Shown piece by piece: positions 35,983-48,243 of a DNA stretch of 64,000 nucleotides. The position numbers and the translations under genes were made by a program. Each line of letters begins with the position of its first letter. The stretch's first letter is position 1. Source of the stretch: Copromyces sp. CBS 386.78 (taxonomy: Eukaryota; Ascomycota; Sordariomycetes; Sordariales; Sordariaceae); the NCBI GenBank assembly GCA_030685235.1, contig MU839088.1:1-64000 (forward strand), in the 5' to 3' direction. The notes below the pieces were generated by a model, which was not told the origin of the DNA, ran no database searches, and saw nothing but the letters and a program-made list of their open reading frames with translations.

Positions 35983-38900
35983 CTAAGACCAACTCTTCCC
36001 CAACCTCGAACTGTGCACTCTCGCTCTCTGTCCTCTCAACCCCGTATGCACTCTGCCCGGAGGCGGCGGCGGTCTCTCCAATGCCTGCTTCTCTGGGTCC
36101 TGCTCGTCCTTCTTCTTGCGCTTGAATATCTTGGGCATGGGAATCTTCGGAATAGGGATATGCACATGCGGCACGATGGCCTCGGCCCAGCGGTCGGGGA
36201 ACTTGCGAATCAGCGCGCCCCAGGGAATAGAAATGGCGCCGAGTCCGATGGACATGCCCCATTCCTTGCCGTTCAGACGAGTAATCTTGAAGGCCTCCCC
36301 ACCGACGAAGATGATGAGGACTTGGCCGCCAATCATGATGGCATTGATGACCCAGAAGAAGTAGTTGTGCGTGATACCCTCGAAGATGTTAAGCCTGTTG
36401 TCGAGACGGCGGTTGTTCAGTTCGTTGAAGATCTGGAGCCAGACGAAGGTGTTGAAGACGAAGGTGCTGTGGCGTTTGGCTTCCGTGGGGTCCGACATGT
36501 TGTAGCCTAGGAGGGAACGGCCGCCGAAGTAAATGCAGAGGGTGATGGCAAGCTGGGCGATAGCCTGGCCGATGATCATCTTCCACATTCTGGTGGTGAT
36601 CAACGGCGCGGATTTGCGATCCGGCTTGCGGTCGAGGACGGTGTGTGAAGGAGGGTCAGTTGCCAAGGCAAGGGCCGCGAAAGTGTCCATGATCAGATTC
36701 ACCCAGAGAAGTTGAACTGCGTTCAAGACGGACTGTTCTTCGTCGCTGGAAACGGCGGAAATGAACGTCAAGGCCACGGCCGTTATGTTTACTGTAAGTT
36801 GGAACTGTTGACATCTCGTTAGCTCAGCCATCATTCCAGACAAACAACACAATGCTTACCTGCAAGAACTTCTTCACGGCGTCATTCACCGCACGACCCC
36901 AGCTGATACCCTTGACAATGGACGCAAAGTTATCATCCATCAAGATGATAGACGCAGCCTCCTTTGCAACTTCCGTGCCGGCAATACCCATGGCAAAGCC
37001 GATATCCGCCATTTTGAGAGCTGGCGCGTCGTTCGTTCCATCGCCAGTGACCGCCACCGTCTCTCCAAGCTTCTTGAGAGTATGAACGAGGATTTTCTTG
37101 TCTTCAGGGCTCGAGCGAGCGAGTACCTGAAGATTCGGCACGACTTCCAAGAGCTTATCTTCGGATAGTCTTCTGAAATCAGGGCCCTCCATGGCAATTC
37201 CACCCTCCTCGGGCTTGTAGATACCGCATTCCTTCGCAATTGCGCTGCCGGTCAAGAGATTGTCGCCAGTTACCATACGGACGTACACGCCAGCGCGGTT
37301 GCAATCCTTGATGGCACCAATGACCTGCGGGCGGAGGGGATCTTTGATGCCAAAGATGGCTACCAGCGTCATATCATGATGGACCTTTGCAAATTCATCG
37401 GCCGTCAGTTCTTCGTGGCCTTCAAGCTCCGGAGGCGGCCAGTTGTCGAAATCACGGTAGGAGGACCCAATCGTACGAAGAGTTTGGCCAGCATATGAAG
37501 AGATAGTGTGCAAGAACATCTTGCGATCTTCATCGGTAATCTCGACAGTACGTATCTCGTCCTCGTTCGGGTTGGCAATCACCGCGGAGCATTGCTTGAG
37601 AAGGATTTCTGAAGCACCCTTGACGTATGCGCGATATTTTCCGTTCGGAAGTTTAACGACGGTAGCCATCAGCTTATACTTTGAATCGAAAGGGACGACC
37701 TGGACAATATCAGCGTTCTTGCGCTCCTCCTCCACCGGTGCGGCCCCGAGATTGTCTCGGCAGAACGTGAGCAGAGCCACCTCGGTTTTGGAACCGATAA
37801 ACGTCTTCTCGCCATCCTCATCACCCTCGAACGCGGTTGAGTTGACAGCATTGGATTGGTTGAGAATCTTCTTGGTCGTCTGGCTGAGTTTGCCGGCAAA
37901 GTCGGTCACGGGCATGTTCGGCACGCTATTCGGGGCAATCACCGTCTCCGGTCCATCGGCGCTGGGCTTGGTCTTCTCTTTGTCCGATTCAGTTTCTTCC
38001 AAAGGCTTATCCGTGCCACCAAAGCTGAGACTCTTGCCAAGAGTGGTCGCAACCACCGTCATCTTGTTCTGAGTCAGGGTTCCAGTCTTGTCGGAACATA
38101 CCGTTGTCGCGTTACCCATGGTCTCACAAGCCTTGAGCACACGAACAAGATTGTTGTCCTTCATCATTCGAGTAGTCGCAAACGCGAGGGCCAGCGTAAC
38201 TGCCAGGGGAAGACCCTCTGGAACAGCGACCACAACGACCGTGACGGCGGTGATGAAGAGGCGCAAAAAGGTCTGGCCTTTCTGGTCTGCCGATTCGTGA
38301 TTGTGCGGCAACTGGACACAGAACTTGATGAACAAGACAATGAAGAGGATCAGCGCTGCGCCACCGCCAAACTTGGCGATCCAATCGGCGAGAGTGTTCA
38401 ACTTCTTCTGCAGCGGGGTGTCTTCCTGCTCCGTCTGCATGGCCATGGAAATCTGACCATAGCTCGAGTAAACGCCCACGGCTGTTACGAGGAAGGTACC
38501 AGTACCCTCGTTCACCTTGCTGCCGGAAATGATGAAGGGATCCAGCTTGTGGATGTCCTCTCTGGGAGTCTTGCCATCAGCAATGTCTTTCAGGGCGGCA
38601 AACACTTCGTCGGCGCTCGTCTTCTTGAGCAGGTCAGATTCGCCCGTGGCAGAGCTTTCGTCGCATTTGACGCCATGTCCGTTGATGAAGATGCCGTCAA
38701 CGGGAATAAGATCGCCTGCAAACAGATGCATTACGTCGCCCACCATAACGTCGAATACGGAAATCTCGACAGACTTTCCGGAGCGGATAACCTTGACGGT
38801 GCGGTCGTTGTGTTTTTTGTTGAGCTGGTTGAACTGCCTTTCCATCTGCCAATCATTGAGCGTGCCTACCAGCACCACAATGATAATAGCCACCATGATA

Positions 38901-39619
38901 GCCACGCCCTCGACCCATTCCACTTTTGCTTCTCCTGGTTCATGTTTGCCGCCGAATGTCTGGTATAGACCAAGCGCCAGGGAGACAACAGCAGCAATAG
39001 TAAGCAAGATCAGCACCTTGTCGTTGTACGTAGTCCAGGCCAGTTGTAGGAGCGTCTTGCTCTTCTTCTCGGGTAATCGGTTTTCCCTGTAAACGCGGCG
39101 GCGGTCGGCATAGCTGCCCCCGGCATTATGGTCGAGTGGAAGCGGTTCTGGAATGGAAGCATCGTGTTTGCCTGAAGCAAAGGGTACGTTGTCGCCATGC
39201 TGGCCATATTGCGGAGTTCCTTGGGGAGCGACATCCTTGAAGGCGACATGACCATCGACGTTCTTCTCGTCAGCGCTGAGACCGGATTCGCGATTTGTGT
39301 GTAGCCCTTTCTCCAGTCCCTCGAGGCCGCCGAGGGCATAGAAAGCACCAAGGCTTTTGGGATTAAGCAGTTTTGTGAGGTGGCCTGGTGTGTAGGCGAA
39401 GGGGTTGTTCTCGACCTTGAAGAGTCCTTCCTTGCCGGGATCCGGCGTTAAAGCGTCATTCACGTTTAGCTGAAAGCCTTTACGTTTGGGCTGTGTCGGG
39501 GGAACGATGGTTAGCCACCAATGTGACGCGAATGTGCGCCAGAAGGTCTGCAAAATGGGACGCGTTTTGGGGTGAACGCTGGGACGTACCTGATTGCCCT
39601 GCGGCTCATGGTCCGCCAT
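35983..39619 (-). CDS. P-type Ca2+-transporting ATPase, PMC1/NCA-2 (P2B) type
   Basis: Exons 39619-36860 and 36804-35983, separated by a 55-nt intron (GTAAGC...CAACAG), give 1193 residues. Pumps Ca2+ out of the cytosol into the vacuole or across the plasma membrane at the cost of ATP. Seen in order: M1/M2 (VLILLTIAAVVSLALGL, VAIMVAIIIVVLVGTL), an actuator domain with CDESSATGES, M4 motif PEGLP, phosphorylation motif CSDKTGTLT (Asp near residue 510), ATP-binding KGASEILL, hinge TGDGTNDAPALKMAD, M6 NLIMDTFAALALATDPP, then M7-M10 and a basic KRKKK tail. The N-terminal about 190 residues precede M1. The length fits the family. A one-base shift in the CCG run near 36060 would open another acidic C-terminus ending at 35936; homologue comparison would settle which is real. 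Confidence 0.95.
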
Positions 39620-40672
39620 GAGGACTGTTTAGTAGATGTCTTCTTTCTAGGCGATGCTTGATAAAGCGATACCTCAGTTGAGTGGGGGTTGAAAGAAAGG
39701 CGAAGGGGAAGTGAGAAAAAAACAGAGCAGAAGTGGAGGAGAGTTGACGAGAACCTAAGCAGGACCGGGTGGTTGCCGGTTGTACCACGTCCTTTCCTTG
39801 GAATGACGTGGTGCTAATGTTTGACCTGGGAAGCACAAACCACACCACAAGTTGGAGTAGGTACCGGAAGGCACTCTCCACCCGCTATATGGGATGGAAT
39901 GAACAAAAGGACCAAGGCGCAGCAGCACAGCCCTGAGGAATGCCTGGCGAAGAATGTGTGAAGGATAAGGTATCTCCCTAGCACAATCAAGGCGCTTGCA
40001 ACCATTCAGTCATTGCACATGGCAGACTGATGCACAAAGCCACATGGATTTCTGGCGACTTCATGTTGGGAAAGGCGCTTTATTACCCAAATTTCCGCGG
40101 CTCTTGTCGAATGGAAGCTGCATATTCACCCGAGTTGGGGCCAGTGTGATACCAAATTGCATGTCATGGCTTGAAGCTTGGCAAGTTTCCAGAACGAACT
40201 GAGCCCACTAACAACCATCCAACGGGAGAAATAAGGGCAGCCTAGACTTGAATCATTGCCATTGAATGAGCTTGGCACTCGACTTGTTCGACTTCTAGCG
40301 GTCGGCTACTGCAAGTTAATGCAGGAGTGCATACCTAATACTCATCGGCGTGTAATGACTGCTTGCTGAGCTTCCATTGCATGCTTGCTTGAAGGTGAGA
40401 GCTGTATCAGAAACCTGTCAGGTTACGTACGATTTGTGGGGGAATTACTTCACCGTCACAAAGTTCTCGGATTCATTCACATCAGCTGCTTTCGTCCTGC
40501 TTTTATCCCTCGTTTCATTTCCAACAAGCCAAGAGGCCAAGAGTGACTGAGCGGCGTCGAGCAGAACAAAGAGCCAAGTCAAAATAAGCTCGGCTGTTTC
40601 GAGCATCTGGCACTGCAGCTTCGGCCAATTAGAATGGTTTGACAGAAGCACGCATCTGGCCCGCTGGTCGCA
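39620..40672. other. Intergenic, upstream of the Ca2+-ATPase
   Basis: 5' flank of the Ca2+ pump. No coding frame with support on either strand and no clear regulatory motif identified. Confidence 0.4.
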
Positions 40673-41000
40673 CTTCTCTCTCTCCCTATAGCAAGGTTCG
40701 CGCTAAAAAGTGCGGTTAGGGTGTTAGTACTTTTCGCGGGCGGAACACGTACAAAATCCCGCACGCACTACCCAAATCATAACGCACGGCCCGAAATTGC
40801 ACTTTTCGCCCGCAAAATAATTGTTAGGCCTAACTGAATTTCGCAGTTTTAATATTAGTACAACGCATATTCCCCTTTCGCGTTTCCATTGCCCTTTTCG
40901 CGTCTTTTTCGCGTTCCGGTTCTCTATACAAACGTCGTATTTCCATTTGCACTTCTACTTCTCTATACTTCTACTTTAGGATACGGATTTCAATTAACCC
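40673..41000 (+). repeat. Dispersed repeat, copy 1 (TTTCGCG-rich)
   Basis: Starts CTTCTCTCTCTCCCTATAGC and matches 63750-64000 at more than 90 percent over about 250 bp in direct orientation. Five TTTCGCG motifs occur within it. No inverted termini were found. The right end, near 41000, is uncertain because the second copy leaves the window. Confidence 0.8.
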
Positions 41001-42364
41001 AGGATCTAGCCTATTATTACCTTAGGAAGGGTGAGGCCAGCTTGCCTGGCCGCCCCGGACACTTGTCCTCCCCCAGATCGACATTGTGAAAATGCGGAGG
41101 AGCAACATCGTAATTGGAGTCCGGACCTGGCACTCCTGGGAGGCCTCCACTGAAGTGGCTGTCAACCTTAAATTGCCATTGCCTGGATTTTTGGACATGG
41201 CCCAACAACATCGACGTTGGATGCTCCAAGAAACAATTGACATCTCAATCTGCCAGGGGGCAGGGGGCGTGCTTTGCTTTGCCCGTTGGGTTGAGGGAAC
41301 GTGAGAATGGGAGAAATGGAATGGCACTTTGGAGCGAGCAAAGAGAATATGACGGTGAAGCATCTGCAAGTTGTCGGACTTTGTGAAAACTTCACTTTCG
41401 TGAGTTTGGGAGAGAGCGGGTGCAAATCAGGTACCACACACCTTGATGGGTACCTAGGTACCTACAAGTAGTACCGATAAACTCGCATCACGCTCGTGAA
41501 GCTCTTATCGATAGCGATAAGGCTTTCCAAGTTGACTTCCATTTGCAAAGTGTGACTCGTGTTGCACGGAGCGTTCCCGTCCTGGCGCCCTTCCACGAGA
41601 ATTCCACTGATTGCCAATGTCATCGTAGCACGTCGGTGTGAGCCGAGTGCTTGTCACCGACCGGACAGCTACCGTCAACTGCCGCCGGACGGACGGATAC
41701 GTGCGCGCAGAGCCGATGGACGGCAGGGAGGAAGGGATTGTCGTTGGGCATCTGCCCGGCATCGTCAGTCGCCAACAGCCTTTTGTTGGTTGATGGTTTG
41801 GAAGCTGCCTAGGCAGAAAGGGAGAAGGGTGAGCAAGAACGCCTCGCTGACCTGTTGACTTATTTTCGTCGGAAACGGATTTGCGCTTGCGGATCAACGA
41901 TGGGAGCGATGCGGAATGCCGACGTGGTTGGATATCGAAAGTCGACTTGTTGAGGGTTGAGGCCCGGCCTGAGGGTTGGGTGTGCAAAAAGTGCACTTTG
42001 CGGTGCGAATGCGGGGGGAAACGAAAGTGCTGCCCAAAGGCAACGTCCCGCAATTCGACACTTTGGAATCATTTGCGATCACCGCTGGCGGCTACGTGTG
42101 GCGGCCTATGCAAGGTACCAATGCATCTAAAACTATCAGTCATTCAGACTATGGGTAGGAAAATGAAATTGGGAACTGAAAAGGATCGGTGTCGTTGTGG
42201 AGAAAAAGTGACAATCGAATCACAAAGACAGCGCGGTGAATGTGCGCGATGTGCTATTGGTGGGTGGTTCGGGCAGCGTCACAGGTGCTAACTGGTGCCA
42301 AGTCCCGACCACCGGGTTTGCACCTTCTTAGGCGCTATGAACTGCCTACCATAACAACTTCCAT
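41001..42364. other. Intergenic; no supported gene
   Basis: A GTACCTAGGTACCTAC low-complexity site lies at about 41448. A plus-strand Cys-rich frame (41881-42291: CKKCTLRCECGGKRKCC) is open but has no clear start context or domain. Confidence 0.3.
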
Positions 42365-42456
42365 GGGTGCATGGTCTAGTGGTATGATTTCTGTTTTGCA
42401 TTGAAATTTCTATCTTGCTCTACAGACGGTCCCGCGTTCGATCCGCGGTGCATCCA
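42365..42456 (+). tRNA. tRNA-Ala (TGC), intron-containing
   Basis: Acceptor stem GGGTGCA/TGCATCC (one G-T pair) with discriminator A. D-arm TGGTCTAGTGGTATGA. Anticodon stem TCTGT/ACAGA with loop start TTTGCA. T-arm CCGCGTTCGATCCGCGG. A 20-nt intron follows position 37. A T-rich Pol III terminator begins just after the gene. Identity rests on reading TGC at loop positions 3-5; the fold itself is firm. Confidence 0.87.
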
Positions 42457-42583
42457 TCCTTTTTCCCTTTTTTTTTCTTTCTTTCCCTATGCTGCTTCCT
42501 TTGCTCTTCCTATCTTCCATCTGTGTTTTTTTTCTTTGGGGCTTTTTTTCCGTTTTTTTCTTTCATTGTTCGCGCAAGACATG

Positions 42584-43226
42584 TCAATGCCCGGCATTGC
42601 CTCCAGGAAGTTGAGGAACCGATTCGGATTGGTAAACGATTGGCTTGAAAGCATAACACTCATCGATGAGCTTCTCAATGGCTGTGTACTTGGAGAGAAC
42701 CATCTCCGTGAACGCCGCGTCACTCATTCTAGGCTGGAAGGAAACAATGTCAGCTATCCGCTACCAATGGAAAGGGCTTCATGGTTGAGGTTCCCCTACC
42801 TCCTGTCTCCTGGTTCCCCCAGGGCGATAGTCTTGATTGTACCGCGCATTGACATTGTGTGTCCTAATTTTGCACCCAACTATAGGAATGTTTCTTTGGT
42901 TTTAGTACATTGTCATCGGTTTCCATGTCACGTAAGTATATGGTCGCCTTACCATCATAACTGAAAAGGTACAGCCGTTTGAGCAGGTCATTGATCCTCT
43001 GATACTCAACGCGATGCTCAAGATTGTTGAGATACTCCTTGTGGTCATAGTCCTCAGCGCCCGAGATAACGACCCAGTTCTTGAATCGTTCTTCTTGGTG
43101 CTTTGCCTTTTCTTGAAGGTCGGGGAACCTCGAAAGCTCGCGTACCGCGCCCGGCAGAGTTCCCATAATCCAAATACCGATGCACTGGATCTTGCCTGTG
43201 ACTGTTGGGGGCAATGGCCGGTCCAT
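42584..43226 (-). CDS. Hypothetical protein, three exons
   Basis: Exons 43226-42953, 42879-42800 and 42733-42584, with introns of 73 and 66 nt (donors GTAAGG and GTAGGG; acceptors CTATAG and TTCCAG). All phases agree and yield 167 residues. No domain recognised. The N-terminal half is hydrophilic with a PDLQEKAKHQEERFKNW helix and DHKEYLNNLEHRVEYQ; the C-terminal exon gives MVLSKYTAIEKLIDECYAF. Not secreted; no membrane segment. The 3' end lies 128 bp from the tRNA-Ala on the opposite strand. An unspliced reading ends earlier, at 42864, but lacks the well-coded third exon. Confidence 0.5.
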
Positions 43227-43860
43227 ATTGCCTGGTAAGTTGTGGTATCTTTCTAGACTATTTGGTTGAACGGTGGTAAAGTGTCTAACCAGGAGTCGCG
43301 GTTGGTTCTGGTAGTTCTTCTTGTAGAGCTGGAGAGACCCTGGCTATTTAACTGTAATGGGGCTTGACGGGGCATGCGTAGGGAGTTTTGGTTTCTATTG
43401 CCTCATACCAGGATAGGAGCTCACAGCAAGCGCCGACAATGGTAAACAGTCATGGAGGTCAATAAGCCGGTAAGTGGACTTCATGATGTTTTAGGCGGTC
43501 GTAGATCACTCATACGCCCGGTAAAGACATGGCAGGCAGCGGTACTTCTCTTCCGTCTGAATATCCTGCAAGTATGAGTGTATGACTGTCATTCTCAGGC
43601 AAACCTTCTCCATTGGCCTACCTTGACTCAGCACTGCACGTCAGTGAAGGTGGAAGACAGCAAGATTGGACAATGAGACAACGCTCCTATTGAGAGGATG
43701 GTATGAATCATTTAGAACATCAGCGCGTTAAGAGTCCCTTGGATCCATCACCCAGCAAAGTCTCCATCCTACCCCCCTTCCGGTCTTCACTTTATAAACA
43801 AACAGGAGCATCACATACGGTTCTTGCCATTGCTTCTGCGGTTGCGAGAATAGGGCAAGA

Positions 43861-44142
43861 TTAGCAGGGTGAATAATCCGCAACAGAGCCGTTGACAAAG
43901 CTCGAATCATGTATTTCGTCTCCAGAACCCATAACCCGATTGATGTGTGTGAGTGTTGACTCTGCTGTAGCGTTGGTCCAAAATGGGATGACAGTCGGGA
44001 TGACGACGGCGTCTTCAGGTGCTGCTTGATGGAAAACAAGATAAGTCGCCTTGACTTGAGTTGTGAAGTCCGTGCTCGCCCATTCACTGGACTGGCACTC
44101 TCTTCCGATATCATAAGCTGTCCTGGTTTCAGTTCGCTTCAT
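43861..44142 (-). CDS. Possible hypothetical ORF
   Basis: 93 residues from an ATG at 44142 (MKRTETRTAYDIGRECQSS). It has one hydrophobic patch (DAVVIPTVIPFW) and an N-x-T site. Weak evidence: size and codon use only. Another frame on the same strand is equally long. It could be an exon of a larger unmodelled gene. Confidence 0.22.
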   Translation of the reverse strand: MKRTETRTAYDIGRECQSSEWASTDFTTQVKATYLVFHQAAPEDAVVIPTVIPFWTNATAESTLTHINRVMGSGDEIHDSSFVNGSVADYSPC

Positions 44143-44363
44143 TCAGTTTCCACCCCCCAACGACCGAACGTCGTGACAAACGGAAGCTCAAGGTTCTGTT
44201 TCGCGAGCACTTTCATTAAAGCAAACTTGCACATCGATCAATCGCCTATCAAGAGCAGGGTCGAGTATAAGTGCACGCCTTCCAACTTCGCCTTCCAGGT
44301 TGCAGGTTCTACCTGATCGCCGATCTCGCCATTATCGCACTTCCCCAACCGGGCAACAGCAAC

Positions 44364-45236
44364 ATGCGCACCTCCCCAATCTTCACCTTCACCAGGAAGG
44401 TGCTCCTCCTGGGCGCCCTCACCCACCTCACCTCCCTCGCTCTTGGCCTCCCCCAAAGCCAGGGCACGCCTGCGTACACTCTCTCCTCCACGGCCTCCAC
44501 GACTTCAATCTCAACGCATTTATCTCCCTCACTCATCCACAGCAGTCTTCCCACCCCCACAGTCGACAACGGCCAAGTCGAGAGAGACGACCAAGGAGCC
44601 GATATCACGACCGAAACCGTTTTTTCAACCATCGTCGTCCCGACCGCCACCGAGCTGACTACCATCCTTACCGTCGTCACCAATGCACCCGGCGCTACTA
44701 CCTCTAATACTCCTCCCACAACCATCACCTCAACGCCCCAAGCTGCTTCCAGCCCCCATTGCATCGTCGAAGGAGGTTCAGACGGCATCTGCGTCACCGT
44801 CGTTCCCATCTGGCCTACCGATACCCTCGCCCCAGTCGTAAAGAGACAGACCCAGACCCAGTCCCAGTCCCAGTCCCAGAGCAACAGCGAGACGCAGACG
44901 CAGACGCAGCACTCCATCTCCTATACATCCACAGCGCTCGTTACCTCCCTGATGGTTGTCCATCGCACCACAACCACCCTGCAGGTGTTGACGGCTACCG
45001 TCAATCCTACCACAACCTACACACTGATCGGGCCTCTAACCACCGGTACCACCCATAACACAACCTCCTCTTCGAATAGTACCACGCTCTCTACCGGTAT
45101 CTTGGACTCCGCATGTACCCCTACCACCACCACCACCACCTCGACCTCGACAACACGTCATGGCCCAGTTACCGTGCCTTCTGGTTGTCACATGTTCAAC
45201 CCTTCACCAAGCGATGCCATTGGTCAATGCCCGTGA
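44364..45236 (+). CDS. Secreted Ser/Thr-rich protein
   Basis: 290 residues starting at ATG 44364, chosen because it begins a signal peptide (VLLLGALTHLTSLALG, cleavage likely near residue 30); the frame is open upstream but only with a GTG. The mature part is dominated by Ser and Thr, with TTIT and TSTT runs, a QTQTQSQSQSQSNSETQTQT low-complexity block (about 165-185) and several N-x-S/T sites. Cys residues are few (ICV, DSACTP, SGCHMF, GQCP). The pattern suggests a heavily O-glycosylated cell-wall or secreted protein. A separate frame just downstream (about 45222-45499) has a membrane segment (WILVIAVCLPILVSG) and a basic tail, which could be a missed final exon. Confidence 0.6.
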   Translation: MRTSPIFTFTRKVLLLGALTHLTSLALGLPQSQGTPAYTLSSTASTTSISTHLSPSLIHSSLPTPTVDNGQVERDDQGADITTETVFSTIVVPTATELTTILTVVTNAPGATTSNTPPTTITSTPQAASSPHCIVEGGSDGICVTVVPIWPTDTLAPVVKRQTQTQSQSQSQSNSETQTQTQHSISYTSTALVTSLMVVHRTTTTLQVLTATVNPTTTYTLIGPLTTGTTHNTTSSSNSTTLSTGILDSACTPTTTTTTSTSTTRHGPVTVPSGCHMFNPSPSDAIGQCP

Positions 45237-45633
45237 CACGGACCTACTTTGCACCTGTATTTATTCATGCCTTCATATCATTTGATGACGGGTCTCAAAC
45301 TCAAGGACGGCTCGGGGAATTGAAGAAAATGGTTTCCTTTGATCTAAAACCAGCTGTGTGGCGGGCTTGGATTCTGGTGATTGCGGTGTGTCTGCCTATT
45401 TTGGTGTCGGGATGCTTTTGCCTAAAAGGTCTGCGGAGAAGTTGTTGTGGGCGTGCGAGGAGGGAAAAGGGGGAGGAGGAGGGGCATGAGATGAGTTGAG
45501 AAGATGGATCTGGTGAGAACAAGGGGTCGGGTGAAGGGAGTTTATAACCTCAAGCACCATCATGCGTTATCTTTATTTGCATCACCACGAGCCAGTAACT
45601 AGACCACTGCAGGGCCCATCACCCGTCAAGAAT

Positions 45634-47294
45634 TCAGAAAGGCCACCAAGAAGCCGGCGTCCTCTTCACCACGAAGGCGCCTCGATCCATCGTGTTGATA
45701 ACAATGTACCCACTGGGGAAGAAGGGATAATGACTCCACGTGCCCGTAAACGTAACATTTCCGCCACCGGGAGCATTATCATCCTCGGGATGGATATCAA
45801 AGTACGCCACCTCCTTGATCCTCTTTCCCGTGGGATCAAATGGCACGGATCTCAAATCCAGGATGCTCAATCCAAGGCCATAGTTGCTCTGGTACGAGAA
45901 CCCATTGTGAACAAACTGGTTGTGGTCGATACCCCTCCGGAGACCCTTGTAGTAACCGGTCTGCTTCGGCTTCTCCAGCGAGGAAATGTCCCAGATGTAG
46001 GTGATGGGGTATCCGTCGGCGCCCAGGCCGGCGGCGTCGTACTCGTCGTACTCGTCGTCCAGGATCAGGTATTGTTGCCAGTTGGGGTCGAGGACCCAGC
46101 CTTGGTGGGTGTAGGAGGCGCCTTCGTACGAGGTGTTGGAGATGATGCGGATGTTTTGCTTGTCGGTTACGTCGAAGCTACGATTTTGTCATTGTCAGTA
46201 TCCCTACCAGCAAGAAGACGGGGAAGGGAGAAGGGAAGGGAAAGGGGAAACCAACATGGTAAGCGAATCCTCATCATATCCATAACAAATATCCTTCCCA
46301 TAATACTTTCTATCCGGGCCCCTGTACACAATGCACTGCGCATCATGGACATAGCCATCCTCACCGCTACCACCAAGCGTCTTTGGGTTCTTGGGATCCG
46401 TCAAGTCGAAAAACACCAGACCCGCGCGCAACGGCCCCGTCCGCGGCTGAAAGCCCACCGCCACACCGTACTTCTTCTCCTCGTTCGTCACGACATTATG
46501 CGACCTCCCCACCGGCAATCCCTCGTTCCACCAGCCGTCCAAGTCATTCTCGTTGGTAAACACCTTCGGGCTGGCGGGGTCAACATCCTGCAACTTGGCC
46601 AGATCGAAAATCTGCACGCCGTGGTTGACCGCTTCGCTGCCGATGAGGATGTAACTCTTGTACCCCTTGATCTCTCTCCACAGCGACGGCGCGGCGGTGG
46701 TATACTGCGGTAGACGGCCCAGGTAGACGAGTTTGCCCTTCTTGGTAACTTCGGCAAACGCAGTGCCGTCTTCTTGAGCGATGGCCACGAATTCACGCCC
46801 CTTGGGCGAAGTCCAGCCCCAGGAGCCGGCGCCGCGGCCGGAGCCGGAGCCGAGTTCCGCGTGCGTCTTGAAGTCGTACAGGTCGAGGTTGTTGCAGCGG
46901 AAGGTGTACTTGGGATCGTTGGCGATGTAGGAGGCGTAGCCCTTGGTGCAGGGGACGTAGTCAAGCTTGGAGGAGGGGAACTTCTTGTACTGGGTGGAGT
47001 CGTAGACGCCGGCGGCGTCGAGTTCCGCCCAGGTTTGCTGTTGTGGTGGTGGTGATGTGTGAGTGTCATGGTTGGCGAAGAGGGAGAGGAGTAGGAACGG
47101 AAGGCAGAACAAGGGAGGGAGGAGCAAGGGAGGACGAGAGGAAAATGTCTGCTTACGTGCTTGAGCGCCATGATGTGCTCATGTCTGGCTCCGCTATCGT
47201 AGAGCTCGGCCTTGGCCTTCATGTCAACGGCCTTCTCCTTGGCCGAGGCTAGGGCGGCTAGGGACGCCGCGAGGGCGAAGACGGTGGTTCTCAT
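45634..47294 (-). CDS. Secreted choice-of-anchor-B family protein (LVIVD-type propeller)
   Basis: Exons 47294-47157, 47037-46256 and 46177-45634, with introns of 119 and 78 nt, give 487 residues with consistent phases. Residues 1-18 are a signal peptide (TVFALAASLAALASA). The body matches the extracellular choice-of-anchor-B architecture: GSEAVNHGVQIFDLAKLQ, GRSHNVVTNEE, GLVFFDLTDPKNPKTLGG, GYVHDAQCIVYRGPDRKYYG, YGYDEDSLTI, then YTHQGWVLD, YIWDISSLEKP and GIDHNQFVHNG. Such repeats form a beta-propeller; enzymatic function is not established. No C-terminal anchor is seen, so secretion is likely. It diverges from the Ser/Thr-rich gene only by strand: the 3' ends converge. Confidence 0.82.
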
Positions 47295-47918
47295 GTTGTG
47301 TTGATGCTTGGCTCCGTGGTCGAGTCCAACAAGATGAGATGGGGGCTCAAGATATCTCCAAGTTGACGCAAGGGATGTGGTCCGGTCTTATACTTGTGTA
47401 CCTTGCAGCCCTTGACGACGGATCCCGTCGATCGTCACAAGTCCTATAAATCCTGACACTGCAACCACGGGCTCGGCTCTCGTGTACCGAGCCGGGAGGG
47501 CGAGATCGTTGGCACGGAGACTCCATCTTTCGTCCTGGTTTCTCTTGGCCAACGTCTGCCTCATAAGTTCGTGGATCCATATGTTCTCCATCGGTGTTTG
47601 TTAACTGGAGAAGAATCCCATTGCATGCACGGCATTCCGACACTGCGGTACAGGCTTGCGTGATGATTGTGTTGATGAATACGGAAGGTGGAAGAGATGC
47701 GCATATTGCATGCAGCCAAGGCCGGTAGATACCACCTTTTCTTGGTGGGATTGCATTACCACCGACAAGTGAGATGTGAGAAAAGGTTCCGGATAACCCT
47801 GCCGAGAAGCTGGATGTTGGAGTGATCGGAATCTGAACTTTCCGTGACCATTCTTTTCCATGTGCCTGTAGCCCCGCTCCCCAAGCATTGTTGTTCGTGA
47901 GAACCTTCCATGTTGGGC
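47295..47918. other. Upstream region of the anchor-B gene; no supported gene
   Basis: A minus-strand frame (47347-47979) is open for 210 codons but shows no domain, and a better-coded frame at 47919-48243 overlaps its start. Confidence 0.3.
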
Positions 47919-48243
47919 TCAACCGGCCGTTATCACACTGCAGGTCTGGAACAAGAAAACGCTGGTGTTTATAGCCCATCTCGCGTTGCGGTCGTCAAGG
48001 CGGCGCTTCTCGATGTGCTCGGGCGGCAGAAAGGCTTTAACGGCACCCTTGGAGTCGGCGAGGAGGATACGACGTTCGGTAATGCTGTTTCTATCGGTAT
48101 CGGGGTTTATGCTGTCGATGATGTCGTCGGCAACGGCGTGGTCCCGTGCCAATCGCTGGCGAATTGACGATTCTGGGTCTTCTTCCCACCATGTTATGTT
48201 GAGGTGCAAATTGTATGTTTTCCCAAGGGGTTGAGGAAGGCAT
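47919..48243 (-). pseudogene. Possible frameshifted hypothetical gene
   Basis: An ATG at 48243 opens MPSSTPWENIQFAPQ. A one-frame change near 48200 leads into a strongly coding frame (ITWWEEDPESSIRQRLA, RRILLADSKGAVKAFLPPE, EKRRLDDRNARWAIN) that stops at 47919. Codons are GC-rich in the third position, unlike the flanks. No intron fits the shift, so either a frameshifted relic or a sequence error. No family recognised. Confidence 0.3.

Noticed and set aside
37856..38968. 370-codon plus-strand ORF
   Set aside because: Antisense shadow of the Ca2+-ATPase coding strand.
45562..46713. 383-codon plus-strand ORF
   Set aside because: Antisense shadow of the choice-of-anchor-B gene.
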